Source: an uncultured Christensenella sp. (GTDB lineage: Bacteria > Bacillota > Clostridia > Christensenellales > DTU072). From it: 58,706 bases of DNA. The stretch is from positions 1 through 58,706 of the forward strand of contig CAJLYQ010000002.1 in assembly GCA_905210905.1 (NCBI GenBank), written 5' to 3'. Shown here piece after piece: positions 45,157 to 52,904 of the stretch (its first letter is position 1; each line of letters begins with the position of its first letter). Both the position numbers and the translations under genes were made by a program. The notes beneath the pieces were generated by a model. The model did not search any database. It saw only the letters and a program-made list of their open reading frames with translations, and was not told where the DNA came from.

Positions 45157-46842
45157 CTAAACCATTTCGATTACGCCGTTTCCCCGTGTTTTGTAACTGT
45201 GCGTACTTGTTGCGCCGATGAACTTATACACGATTCGGATTGATTGACTGCGGATACCGTCCACGATCGTTCTTTCTCCAATGTAGATTTTATCAATTAA
45301 ACTGTGTAAAATCTCCACGGTCAATTTATCTATTTCGGTATAACTCTTTACGATTTTCAAAAACGCCTGTATGTTCTTTTCCTCGTCGTCGGCTTCGGCT
45401 AACGCTTCTTTCAAGCCAGCGATCTCCGCTTTCAGTTCCGTTTGCTCGGTTTCGTACTTTTTAGCAAGCAGTTCAAACCGTTCTTCCGTAATCTTCCCCA
45501 GTACCTTATCTTCATATAGGTTAGCGATCACGTTGTTCAGTTCTTCCACTCTCAAAGTAGCCTTTTTCAGCTTCGTTCTCGACGTCGACTGCAATTTGGA
45601 CATCTCTTTCGCCGTGCATTTACGATACTCCTCGATAAACTCCTTTTCGTGCGTCTTTACTTCTTCCATCACTCTGTGGATATCGGCAAGTACGATCTCT
45701 TCAAGGCGTTTCCGGACGATAGAATGTTGCGTACACTCCCGTTCCGTTCTCTTGTTATATCTCCGGCATAAATAAAAATCGTAATTTCGGTTTTTCGTAA
45801 CTCTTTTGATTCCGACGCTTCCACCGCAATCGGGACAAACCAATAATCCTGCGAAAATATCCACGTCGTCCGCATGAACAATCTCCAGCCTCCGTACCTT
45901 TGTCAGTTCCTGTGCAAGCTCGAACGTTTCTTTGTCCACAAGCGGTTCGTGATGGTTTTCAAAGATTTTCCATTCGGACGGATCTTTGTACACAAACCTC
46001 TTATTCTTATAGGATTTTCTCGTCGTTCTGAAATTCACGATCTGACCGATATAATTCCTGTTTCGGATGATTCCGAGAACGGTACTCCGTTGCCATATAA
46101 ACGGTGCTTCCACGTCGTTCCGATACATATTTCTGCCTTGCTTCATATAATGAACTTTCGGCGTATCGAATCCTTTTTCGGTCAATATCTTTGCGATTGC
46201 CAACGGGTTATATCCCTCAAGGCATAATCTGAATATTTCCCGAACAGTCGGCGCGGATACCTCGTCCACAAGCCACTTGTTTTTATCTTCCGGATCCTTT
46301 TTGTATCCGAGCGGCGGCGTGTTCGTCAGCGGTTTTCCCGATTCTCCTTTGTTCTTCATAACAGCGCGTATCTTTTTGCTCGTGTCCCTTGCAAGCCATT
46401 CGTTAAAGACGTTCTTAAACGGTATGAGTTCGTTTTCCGTTCCGCTTTCGCTATCCACGTTATCGTTGATGGCGATAAAATGAATATCTTTGTCCGCAAA
46501 CGTTATTTCCGTCAAATATCCCACTTTCAGATAATCTCTCCCAAGCCGCGACATATCTTTTACGATGATCGTTCCGATCTTTCCCTCGTCCACGTCCTGC
46601 ATCATTCTTTGAAAGTCGGGACGATTGAAGTTCGTCCCCGAAAAACCATCGTCGATGTAAAACCGTGTGTTCTTGTAACCGTGTTGTTTGGCGTACTTCC
46701 CGAGAATATCCCTTTGATTGGTAATACTGTTACTCTCGCCGTCTATACTGTCGTCAACGCTTAACCTACAGTATAATGCGGTTATCTTTTCACCTCCGTC
46801 ATTTGATTTGTTTATTTTATTTGCTCTTTGTGAATCTAACAT
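45157..46842 (-). CDS. TnpX-like large serine recombinase
   Basis: 561 residues, complete. Catalytic Ser in ITALYCRLSVDDS near residue 28, then DDGFSGTNFNRPDFQRMM and KDMSRLGRDYLKVG; a recombinase domain around residues 190-300; a zinc ribbon (CPDCGGSVG...C); a long coiled coil; and a C-terminal tail. Presumably excises and integrates the element. It partly resembles the adjacent decayed recombinase, so the pair probably arose from element stacking or duplication. Confidence 0.93.
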   Translation of the reverse strand: MLDSQRANKINKSNDGGEKITALYCRLSVDDSIDGESNSITNQRDILGKYAKQHGYKNTRFYIDDGFSGTNFNRPDFQRMMQDVDEGKIGTIIVKDMSRLGRDYLKVGYLTEITFADKDIHFIAINDNVDSESGTENELIPFKNVFNEWLARDTSKKIRAVMKNKGESGKPLTNTPPLGYKKDPEDKNKWLVDEVSAPTVREIFRLCLEGYNPLAIAKILTEKGFDTPKVHYMKQGRNMYRNDVEAPFIWQRSTVLGIIRNRNYIGQIVNFRTTRKSYKNKRFVYKDPSEWKIFENHHEPLVDKETFELAQELTKVRRLEIVHADDVDIFAGLLVCPDCGGSVGIKRVTKNRNYDFYLCRRYNKRTERECTQHSIVRKRLEEIVLADIHRVMEEVKTHEKEFIEEYRKCTAKEMSKLQSTSRTKLKKATLRVEELNNVIANLYEDKVLGKITEERFELLAKKYETEQTELKAEIAGLKEALAEADDEEKNIQAFLKIVKSYTEIDKLTVEILHSLIDKIYIGERTIVDGIRSQSIRIVYKFIGATSTHSYKTRGNGVIEMV

Positions 46843-47030
46843 TTTTCTTTACCTCCGTTAGTTCCCAAACAGCAAGTTCGTTCATTCCGCGCGGTAAGAT
46901 TTTCTTCCATTTCCCTTATCGCCGTTTTCATAATGAGCCGGCGAAGTATCTCATACGCCGTCTCTTTCGCTCCATTCATTTCCTCCGCTTTAACAATATA
47001 TATTGTCTCATTCTTTCTATTCGTACCCAA
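46836..47030 (-). CDS. TnpW-like small protein of the mobile element
   Basis: Up to 64 residues from a TTG, overlapping the recombinase start by 7 bp. The pattern NETIYIVKAEEM...KETAYEILRRLI resembles the small TnpW-type proteins found just upstream of TnpX-like recombinases. An internal ATG preceded by GGAGG gives a shorter product. A 14-codon frame with a strong AGGAGG lies just upstream (near 47104). Coding status uncertain. Confidence 0.45.
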   Translation of the reverse strand: MGTNRKNETIYIVKAEEMNGAKETAYEILRRLIMKTAIREMEENLTARNERTCCLGTNGGKEKC

Positions 47031-47192
47031 TTCACTTATTCGGACTATTTTCGAAATTCTATTTCGCGTCCTTATTGCGCTGAATACTATGTTCTCTCTT
47101 CATTGCTTTTCCTCCTCATTCAAAAAAATATGTTTTGGCAAAGCAACGCAAAGAAATACGTTACGGCTTTACTTGTCGGAGTGACACAGTTG

Positions 47193-47256
47193 GTGAAATT
47201 TTTCGCGAAAATGAACTTAGCTGTAGTAGACTACTGCAAGTGAAATTTTTGCGAAA
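47193..47256. repeat. Imperfect direct repeats flanking a small hairpin
   Basis: GTGAAATTTTTCGCGAAA (47193-47210) and GTGAAATTTTTGCGAAA (47240-47256) flank GTAGT-ag-ACTAC (47223-47234). It lies upstream of the RHH and relaxase genes, so it is a candidate oriT or relaxosome/regulator binding site. The rest of 47031-47351 shows no gene. Confidence 0.4.
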
Positions 47257-47351
47257 GTTCATAAAACTCTTATTTCTGTCCGCTTTTTTGCTTTAAGCAG
47301 TAAAAACAATCAAAGACATCTTTTCGATTTCGTTTTATGAACGTAAACCAC

Positions 47352-47588
47352 TCAATCTGTGACGCTCCTTTCGCCGTCTTCTTTCTTTCTCTTCAAGGCT
47401 TCATATCCCTCGCGGATAAGCGTAACCTTTGTGATGCGATTCTCTTGTAGGAAAGCGTTTATCTCTTCAAATAACGGTCTCGGTATCATCGTCCCGAAGT
47501 TGCCGCTGGCTTGCTTTCTCTTCTCTTTCACTTTCTCCTCGTATCTCCTGCGTGCTTTGCGCACAGGGGTATCTTCCTTTCTTTCCAT
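47352..47588 (-). CDS. Ribbon-helix-helix-like accessory protein of the mobilization module
   Basis: 78 residues: a basic N-terminal helix (VRKARRRYEEKVKEKRKQ) then TMIPRPLFEEINAFLQENRITKVTLIREGYEAL, which fits a ribbon-helix-helix DNA-binding fold. ATG at 47588 with GGGAGG five bases upstream; the frame from 47621 is less likely. Located downstream of the relaxase gene, as relaxosome accessory proteins often are. Confidence 0.65.
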   Translation of the reverse strand: MERKEDTPVRKARRRYEEKVKEKRKQASGNFGTMIPRPLFEEINAFLQENRITKVTLIREGYEALKRKKEDGERSVTD

Positions 47589-47715
47589 CACAGCCTCCCA
47601 AATATGTAGCGTCCATATCACATTCTTTTACATCGACAAAACGGGAATTATCAGAAACATAACATTTTTTGTTATCCATCGGCAAAAGCGGATATATTAT
47701 CTTAGTTTTGTCGAC

Positions 47716-47772
47716 TTCCGCGAAAACGTCGACTACCGTACATCAGTACGCCGACGCTCCGTTTTCTCGGAA
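47716..47772. repeat. Structured repeat element, copy A
   Basis: Left arm TTCCGCGAAAACG (47716-47728) pairs with CGTTTTCTCGGAA (47760-47772) with one mismatch. The 31-base core between them matches copy B (52855-52885) at 28 positions. An inner hairpin CGTAC-atca-GTACG is present. It lies between the relaxase and RHH genes. Confidence 0.7.
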
Positions 47773-47884
47773 AAATAATGCAATCTAACCACTACACAAG
47801 TTTGTTTCGTATCAATACATATTATATCCATCCCTGGCATATTTGTCAAGGTCTATGGGATAGAAAAGTCGATTTACCTCTTAT

Positions 47885-49285
47885 TTATTTGCTCCAATAA
47901 TATTGGGAGCGTCGTTGTTCTTCGGCTTGCGCCTTTTGCTCTTCTTCTTTCCTCTTTTCTTCGATCTCTTCCTCGATGTCTTGCAGTCTGTGCGAAAAGT
48001 CACGTTCCAAGTCGAGTATGCTCGTTGCAAAACTCATAAAGAGCGAATCGAACCTCTTGGCGACGTTCCGTTCCGAGATGGCAAGACTTCGTTTTAGCTT
48101 GTTGTCGTTGACCTCGTACTTCCGGCGCGGGCTACGTTCATAGTGTTCGGCTTTGATAAACTTTGCCGCGTGTAAGACAATGTTCCCCACTCTGCGGTCA
48201 TAGTCTTTCTCCAGTACGTCCACAAGGGTTATCGTATCGGGATCGATCTTGAAGTGATACTTTTCGTCCGTGGCTGTGCCTTCGCATATCTCTTTGAACC
48301 GTTGCCGTATCTCCCCGAACTTCTCACTCACCCGCTCGTCGGCTTTCAACGCTTCACGATCCCTCAAAAAGAGCATCGTAGCGACCTTGTCGATTTTTGC
48401 TCGATAGGGTTGCATTTCTTTTCTTCCGTACTCAAACGGTATCCCCTTGGGTAAATCTTTACAGAGCGATAATAGTTCCTTCTTAATATCGTCTTGGGTA
48501 TACATGGAACCGGCGAACGCCGTTATAGCTCTGAGCCGTCGTAACGCATCGTCCCTTGCATAATGCACTTCGTCCGTCTTGCCCGTAACGTATAAGGATA
48601 ACCGCACGCGCATATTGTCTATGACCTTCTGCTCTATCTTCCCTTTGTGGCGGTATTCCATTTCCTTTTTCCGATACTTGCATTTCGGCTCTTTCTCCCA
48701 AAAGGCGAAGTGAATGTGGTAGTGTTTTTCTCTGTCGAGGTGCAAGGCGCACAGTAAATCCACGTTCTTCGGCTCCAGTCCCATCTCTCTGAAAAACTGT
48801 CCGAAGTTACGTTTGACGAGGCGCATACATTGTTCGGGCGTTTCTATACGGAACGAGTTTTCTTTGTTCAGCGATACGAACCCGTGCCAAATGTTTTTCT
48901 TGCCGTCTTGGGCGCGTTTCTTCATCTCTTCCACCTGAATAGGCGAGAGGAAGCCGTCGCCGTTAAATACGCCGTGGTTCTTCTCGAAATACTCCTGTAC
49001 CGTTTCCGCTTCCTTCCCTTGTCGTTTTTTCCCCGCGTTTATGTATTCGTAGACGTTCTTCTCTCCGGACATATCGAAGAAGGCGCGCTCTTGTCTGTGC
49101 TTCTCGATCTCTTTTTCCGTCGCCCCTTTCTTTAAGGCGTAGGGTGTGTACCTGATGTTAAAAATAACCGGTTGATTACTGATAATAATTTCCTCCTTTT
49201 CATTTTCTCCGTTGTCAAAACGAGGCGGGTTTCCCGCTCGTACGTCCGCCGTCGGGCGGACAAGCAAAAAAGTGTTTTGCAACAA
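47885..49285 (-). CDS. MobL-type relaxase, start codon uncertain
   Basis: Nicks DNA at oriT for mobilization. The metal-binding HxH triad is in LHLDREKHYHIHFAFWEKEP (~residue 200); the conserved IWHGFVSLNKENS precedes it, and a charged coiled-coil tail ends the protein. Length up to 466 from a TTG at 49285 that has no SD. A perfect AAAAGGAGG lies at 49200-49192, directly before in-frame ATT (49189, 49186) and ATC (49183) codons, with no ATG/GTG/TTG close behind. The real start may be non-AUG, giving about 432 residues. Confidence 0.85.
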   Translation of the reverse strand: MLQNTFLLVRPTADVRAGNPPRFDNGENEKEEIIISNQPVIFNIRYTPYALKKGATEKEIEKHRQERAFFDMSGEKNVYEYINAGKKRQGKEAETVQEYFEKNHGVFNGDGFLSPIQVEEMKKRAQDGKKNIWHGFVSLNKENSFRIETPEQCMRLVKRNFGQFFREMGLEPKNVDLLCALHLDREKHYHIHFAFWEKEPKCKYRKKEMEYRHKGKIEQKVIDNMRVRLSLYVTGKTDEVHYARDDALRRLRAITAFAGSMYTQDDIKKELLSLCKDLPKGIPFEYGRKEMQPYRAKIDKVATMLFLRDREALKADERVSEKFGEIRQRFKEICEGTATDEKYHFKIDPDTITLVDVLEKDYDRRVGNIVLHAAKFIKAEHYERSPRRKYEVNDNKLKRSLAISERNVAKRFDSLFMSFATSILDLERDFSHRLQDIEEEIEEKRKEEEQKAQAEEQRRSQYYWSK

Positions 49286-49370
49286 AAAATACTTTTTTCT
49301 TATCCTGCTCTAAAAATGCACCGGATAGCCAAGAAAATCATATTTCTTTGCTTGCACGTTTGCTTCGGGT

Positions 49371-50015
49371 TCATCTCGTTTTTTCTCTGAATTTCTCCAC
49401 GATTCCGTACATATTCAGACGTCTGATTTCCTCGTTTTCCTTGATGAATTTGTAAAGTTCATTGAGGTTCACGCCCTCTAAAATCGGATTGTTCTCGTGC
49501 AAGTTTCCCGTGATCTCAGGAAAATCCTCTCGGATCTTTGCAAGCGTCATCGGCGGTTTTTTCTTCTGTCCGCCTTTCTTTCCGCTTTCACTCCGTGCCT
49601 TGCTGATGTCAAACGTCTTCTTGAAAATGTTGAACGCGCCCTGCAATTCGGGCGGCAAGCCTGTCGGCGTAACGCCGTTAAACATATATTCGCACATCGC
49701 TTTCACGTACATTCCGGCGTTCTTGTTATTTACCATCGTCCGGATCATATTGGCGTAGCTCTCGTGGAATGTAAAATGTTTCATCTTCCGATTGAGATAA
49801 TACGGCGTCTTTCCCGCTTTCTCTATCTCTGTCGCGCTTTGTAGCGTTGGATAGATCAACTCCCAAAGTACGTTCGATTGTTCGTCTTTGGACGGAACGT
49901 CTTCCGCTTCATACACGGCGTAATTGCAAATCCGTTTGATAAAGAATCCGGCTTCGTTATCCGATAACTGGCTGATCGCGTCATAGTACAGATCATAAAA
50001 TGTAAATTCTTTCAT
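49371..50015 (-). CDS. DUF6291-like protein with two tandem domains
   Basis: 214 residues. Two similar halves, each opening FTFYDLYYDAISQLSDNEAG / FTFHESYANMIRTMVNNKNAG and continuing to an aromatic YAVYEAED / YMFNGVTP. A Lys/Gly-rich linker (ESGKKGGQKKKP) leads to a short C-terminal region. The DUF6291 family is common in mobile elements and phages and may act in replication; function not proven. ATG at 50015 with AAGGAGG seven bases upstream. Confidence 0.75.
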   Translation of the reverse strand: MKEFTFYDLYYDAISQLSDNEAGFFIKRICNYAVYEAEDVPSKDEQSNVLWELIYPTLQSATEIEKAGKTPYYLNRKMKHFTFHESYANMIRTMVNNKNAGMYVKAMCEYMFNGVTPTGLPPELQGAFNIFKKTFDISKARSESGKKGGQKKKPPMTLAKIREDFPEITGNLHENNPILEGVNLNELYKFIKENEEIRRLNMYGIVEKFREKTR

Positions 50016-50083
50016 TGTTTTTCCTCCTTGTTTTAATATCGTTTTGTTGTTGTCGCCGACGTTTAACGACCGTCGGCACGTCA

Positions 50084-50104
50084 TAAGTAACGCATAGGCA
50101 TCAC
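50084..50104 (-). promoter_or_regulatory. Short leader frame with strong SD before the DUF6291-like gene
   Basis: GGGAGGTGATGCCTATG starts a 6-codon or shorter frame (MPMRYL) whose TGA overlaps an ATG in frame with the DUF6291-like gene (50084). Could be translational coupling or a vestige. The remaining sequence to 50290 shows no convincing gene. Confidence 0.3.
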
Positions 50105-50290
50105 CTCCCGTTTGATTGATTCGCCCACAAAAGGGTATAAAAAAGCCGCCGATATATCCTACCGCCGACTTTGATATTTGTTATTCAGTTGTGGTTGTCG
50201 CTATCTTTATTACATCATCAATTACATCTCCTTGTCAGATTCATAGCATACGAAAACGGAAGCCTTGTGCAGACTCCCGCCTTTGTTGCG

Positions 50291-50398
50291 TTATTCAGTT
50301 AGTCGAGTAAAACGTTTATTCCCCTCTATAATATATTCGCGGGGCGAATAGATTACGATCGGGTGAGCAATTGTGCAAGCACTTGCTAACCCTCCCAT
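50291..50398 (-). CDS. Very small ORF downstream of the sigma-like gene
   Basis: 35 codons, MGGLASACTIAHPIV and then SPREYIIEGNKRFTRLTE, in the same frame as the sigma-like gene after its stop. The tail looks protein-like (IIEGNKRFTRL), but there is no SD. May be real or a remnant of a longer reading frame. Confidence 0.35.
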   Translation of the reverse strand: MGGLASACTIAHPIVIYSPREYIIEGNKRFTRLTE

Positions 50399-50449
50399 AA
50401 TATAGCCAGGAGAGCGTTGAAAAATCGTACCCCCTGTTAAAAATGTCGA

Positions 50450-51040
50450 TTATTTGCCGAAAAGTGCCTTTAATAAACGTAGCTTAGCCAACTCTTCTTC
50501 AGTTTGTTTTAAGGCGCGCTCGCGCTCTTTTTTACGTTTCTGAGCTTCCTTTTTCTTCTGCCGTTTCTTCTCTTTTTTGGCTTCAATGGCTTGCTGACGG
50601 AGTTTTTCAAGGTTCTCTTCCGCCTTCAGAATAAGTTTGCGGACGGCGCCTTCCGTCACGCCCATCTCTTTGGCTATATCGACTTTCTTCATTACGAAAT
50701 ACTTGAACTTGAAATAGGCTTGTGCTTGCCGCGCCGTGAGCCGCGACTCCAACCACTTCTGTTTTTGCTCAAGTCGCTCGCATTCGCGCCAAGCTAATTC
50801 GTTTTCCCGTTCTTCCGCTTCCTGCTTCTCCCACACGATTTCAATATCCGATTCCGGATCGGCGAACTCAAAACCGGCTTCTTCGAGCATATCTAAAGAA
50901 ACGTGCCGCCGCGTTTCTTTCCTGTTCACTTTCTGCTCGTACTTCTCAAGCTCGTAGAACACTTCCGCAACTTCGTCAGTTACTTCCAATTCTTCTTTAT
51001 GCCCATCGGCAAAGGTATATAATATCGTTTTCATATCCAT
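50450..51040 (-). CDS. Sigma-70 region-4-like protein of the mobile element
   Basis: About 195 residues. The central helix-turn-helix (RQAQAYFKFKYFVMKKVDIAKEMG, GVTEGAVRKLILKAEENLEKL) is of the sigma region 4 type; the C-terminus is a highly charged Lys/Glu/Arg helix. Such proteins are frequent in clostridial conjugative and mobilizable elements. The ATGs at 51040 and 51034 have no SD. The -10 box ends directly before the first, and the second lies at the expected +1, so a leaderless mRNA starting at 51034 is likely. Confidence 0.75.
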   Translation of the reverse strand: MDMKTILYTFADGHKEELEVTDEVAEVFYELEKYEQKVNRKETRRHVSLDMLEEAGFEFADPESDIEIVWEKQEAEERENELAWRECERLEQKQKWLESRLTARQAQAYFKFKYFVMKKVDIAKEMGVTEGAVRKLILKAEENLEKLRQQAIEAKKEKKRQKKKEAQKRKKERERALKQTEEELAKLRLLKALFGK

Positions 51041-51069
51041 ATTATACAATTTTTCACAATTGAATTCAA
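51041..51069 (-). promoter_or_regulatory. Promoter abutting the sigma-like gene
   Basis: Minus strand TTGAAT (51069-51064), 17-bp spacer, TATAAT (51046-51041). The expected +1 falls at the in-frame ATG at 51034. Confidence 0.75.
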
Positions 51070-51077
51070 TTTTTTAT

Positions 51078-51093
51078 GTCCCGTTATAGGGAC
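51078..51093. promoter_or_regulatory. Inverted repeat GTCCC-gttata-GGGAC upstream of the promoter
   Basis: Perfect 5-bp arms, nine bases upstream of the -35 box of the sigma-like gene. Candidate operator in the divergent intergenic region. Confidence 0.4.
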
Positions 51094-51180
51094 AATAAGG
51101 TATATCTCTTCCATTATTTATAATCTAAATCTATAAATTACTTCGGAAAGTTTGAAAAACTGTGGCAATTCAGCGTTTAT

Positions 51181-51399
51181 ATGCGCGATAAAGGTATAAC
51201 CGTGCTTGCCGTGTCGAAAGACGGATATTTCCTCGATGGAAATATCAAACGTGTGGAGTACGACAAAGAACATATCTTTATCCGAGCCACGAAACACGGT
51301 CGACCGGAATTTATTCCGTATGAGGTGGACGGCATAAAATATAATGCCGTAAAGGTGAATGAATCAATTTACATACCCAATAAAGAATCTATTATATAA
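51181..51399 (+). CDS. Small hypothetical protein, possibly 5'-truncated
   Basis: 72 residues rich in strands (ITVLAVSKDGYFLDGNIKRV...IPYEVDGIKYNAVKVNESIYIP). No SD precedes the ATG, and the frame stays open upstream to a TAA at 51121, encoding FGKFEKLWQFSVY, which also looks protein-like. A good terminator follows. Function unknown; either a small element gene with an unusual start or the end of a longer gene. Confidence 0.5.
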   Translation: MRDKGITVLAVSKDGYFLDGNIKRVEYDKEHIFIRATKHGRPEFIPYEVDGIKYNAVKVNESIYIPNKESII

Positions 51400-51405
51400 A
51401 AGAAC

Positions 51406-51440
51406 AAGCCGGGAGTGAAGACAATTTGCTCTCGGCTTTT
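51406..51440 (+). terminator. Intrinsic terminator after the 72-aa gene
   Basis: AAGCCGGGAG and CTCTCGGCTT (one G-U pair) followed by TTTTTTC. Confidence 0.8.
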
Positions 51441-51542
51441 TTCATATAATCACTAAGTTCAAATATATCCCTTAACCCAGCAAATAACATTGTTTTTTGA
51501 TTTTATCCGTTATTTCAAAAAGTTATTTCAATAGCCTAAATC

Positions 51543-51657
51543 GCTTGCAAAATTAGTCGGCAGGAAGTGACCGATCATTTTGCCGAGGTCAGCAAATTGA
51601 TAGATATCGCAAAAGGCAACCAAAGAATAGTGACGGATTATAAACCCCACTCGTTAC
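51543..51657 (+). pseudogene. DinD/antirepressor-like gene fragment
   Basis: The plus strand reads ACKISRQEVTDHFAEVSKLI then DIAKGNQRIVTDY, matching the DinD-type pattern (ACxNSGQEVxDHFVDVxKMV...GAQREIxDY). There is no start and the frame stops making sense after YKPHS. A remnant convergent with and overlapping the 3' end of the RT reading frame. The rest of 51445-51823 has no other gene apart from the RT extension. Confidence 0.6.
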
Positions 51658-51823
51658 GTTTGTTTTTTCTCACCCGTTTCCCAAGCAATTCACGATTGGT
51701 CTTTTGCAAGAATTTATAAGCGTTTCCATGCTTTAAGTGTCCGTGGTAACTTACGGAAACGATTTTCAAATCCTCTCGTTTCAGTTTCCCGATATCGTAT
51801 AAATATCGCTTGTACTTTACCTT

Positions 51824-52744
51824 TTAAAGTATTCTCTTTTTCGTTTGTTTCAGCGGTTTCTGGACGATTTTTCCGTTCTCGCCGTAAAAGATATGCCATC
51901 CTAAAAAATTGATACCGTTTTTCACTGCGCAAATCTGGGTCTTTCTATTGGGATAAATTTTGTCGCGGACGATCATTTCTTTGATCTTTTCCAAATACTT
52001 GGCGCACTTTTCTTTCTCTTCTCCGCAAAGAAGTATCATATCGTCCATATACCGAAGATAATGCTTTACGCGCAATCTCTCTTTGATGAATCTGTCCACG
52101 TCGCTTAAATACAACAGCGCAAAACATTGGCTCGTCTGATTTCCCATCGGCAAGCCTTTATCCTCTTCTTTATTATAACTGTCGATTATATCGTACAGCA
52201 AACCAAGAACATCATCCCTTTTTACTATTCTTTTCAGTTTTTCTTTCAAAACCGTATGATCGATGCTCGCAAAATACTTTTTCACGTCGATCTGGATAAA
52301 ATATCCGTTTTTTCCGTAATTTTTATAATGTTCCGTCATAAAGCGGCGAAGTCTCTTGATTGCAAAATGCGAGCCTTTATTCTTTCTACAAGCGGCGTTA
52401 TCGTAAATAAGATGACGATCGAGGAGCGGCGTCAGAAAGTTGTCGCAAAAAGTGTGCTGTACGATCCGATCGCGATAATGTATCGCCTGTATCTCCCGTT
52501 CTTTCGAATCATAGATCATAAAAGTGTGATACCCGCCGACCCGGTATTTTCCGTATTTGAGGTCGTAATGAGTCGCCCAAAGATTCTCGGACAGATTCAT
52601 TTCGAACTCTATCACTTCCTTTTTGTGTCTTTTACTTAGTCGCGCCCTTCGGTGCGCTTTATACAAACCGGTAAAACCGATCATAGTATCCCATTCATTC
52701 ATAATGCCAATAAATAAAGTCGTCGGAAAGTGTCCAAAGCGCAT
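51824..52744 (-). CDS. DGR reverse transcriptase, interrupted by in-frame TAA near its end
   Basis: Copies TR RNA into mutagenised cDNA. 306 residues to the TAA at 51826-51824. RT motifs: IQIDVKKYFASIDHTVL (A), LPMGNQTSQCFALLYLSDVD (the DGR-type GxxxSQ), YLRYMDDMILL (catalytic YMDD) and GINFLGWHIFY. Beyond the TAA the same frame continues for 61 codons to 51638, with SVSYHGHLKHGNAYKFLQK typical of the RT C-terminus, so the intact gene would be 368 codons. No good SD; ATG at 52744, 52702 or 52684 possible. The usual family N-terminus (GLYKAHRRARLSKRHKKEV) favours the last two. Confidence 0.92.
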   Translation of the reverse strand: MRFGHFPTTLFIGIMNEWDTMIGFTGLYKAHRRARLSKRHKKEVIEFEMNLSENLWATHYDLKYGKYRVGGYHTFMIYDSKEREIQAIHYRDRIVQHTFCDNFLTPLLDRHLIYDNAACRKNKGSHFAIKRLRRFMTEHYKNYGKNGYFIQIDVKKYFASIDHTVLKEKLKRIVKRDDVLGLLYDIIDSYNKEEDKGLPMGNQTSQCFALLYLSDVDRFIKERLRVKHYLRYMDDMILLCGEEKEKCAKYLEKIKEMIVRDKIYPNRKTQICAVKNGINFLGWHIFYGENGKIVQKPLKQTKKRIL

Positions 52745-52841
52745 TTATTTGCGCCGAAGAAAACGGAATAATCAAAAAATAGAAAAACTATATGAAATCG
52801 TTAAAAAAATAAAGCGGATTATAATCATAATTTTCTTCGGC

Positions 52842-52898
52842 TTTTATAAAAACGTCGACTAACGTACGTCAGTACGCCTACGCTCCGTTTTTATAAAA
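52842..52898. repeat. Structured repeat element, copy B
   Basis: Arms TTTTATAAAAACG (52842-52854) and CGTTTTTATAAAA (52886-52898) are perfect complements. The 31-base core differs from copy A at three places, two of which (core positions 8 and 25) change together from C/G to A/T. Lies between the TR and the RT start. Confidence 0.75.
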
Positions 52899-52904
52899 AA
52901 TCAA

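Noticed and set aside
50140..50180. Terminator at the GCCGCC...TACCGCCGAC stretch
   Set aside because: The two GC-rich parts are direct-like, not complementary, so no stem forms.
51714..51932. A separate 72-codon minus-strand gene downstream of RT
   Set aside because: It is out of frame with the RT; the RT frame itself continues after the TAA with a conserved C-terminus, so the second frame is a shadow.
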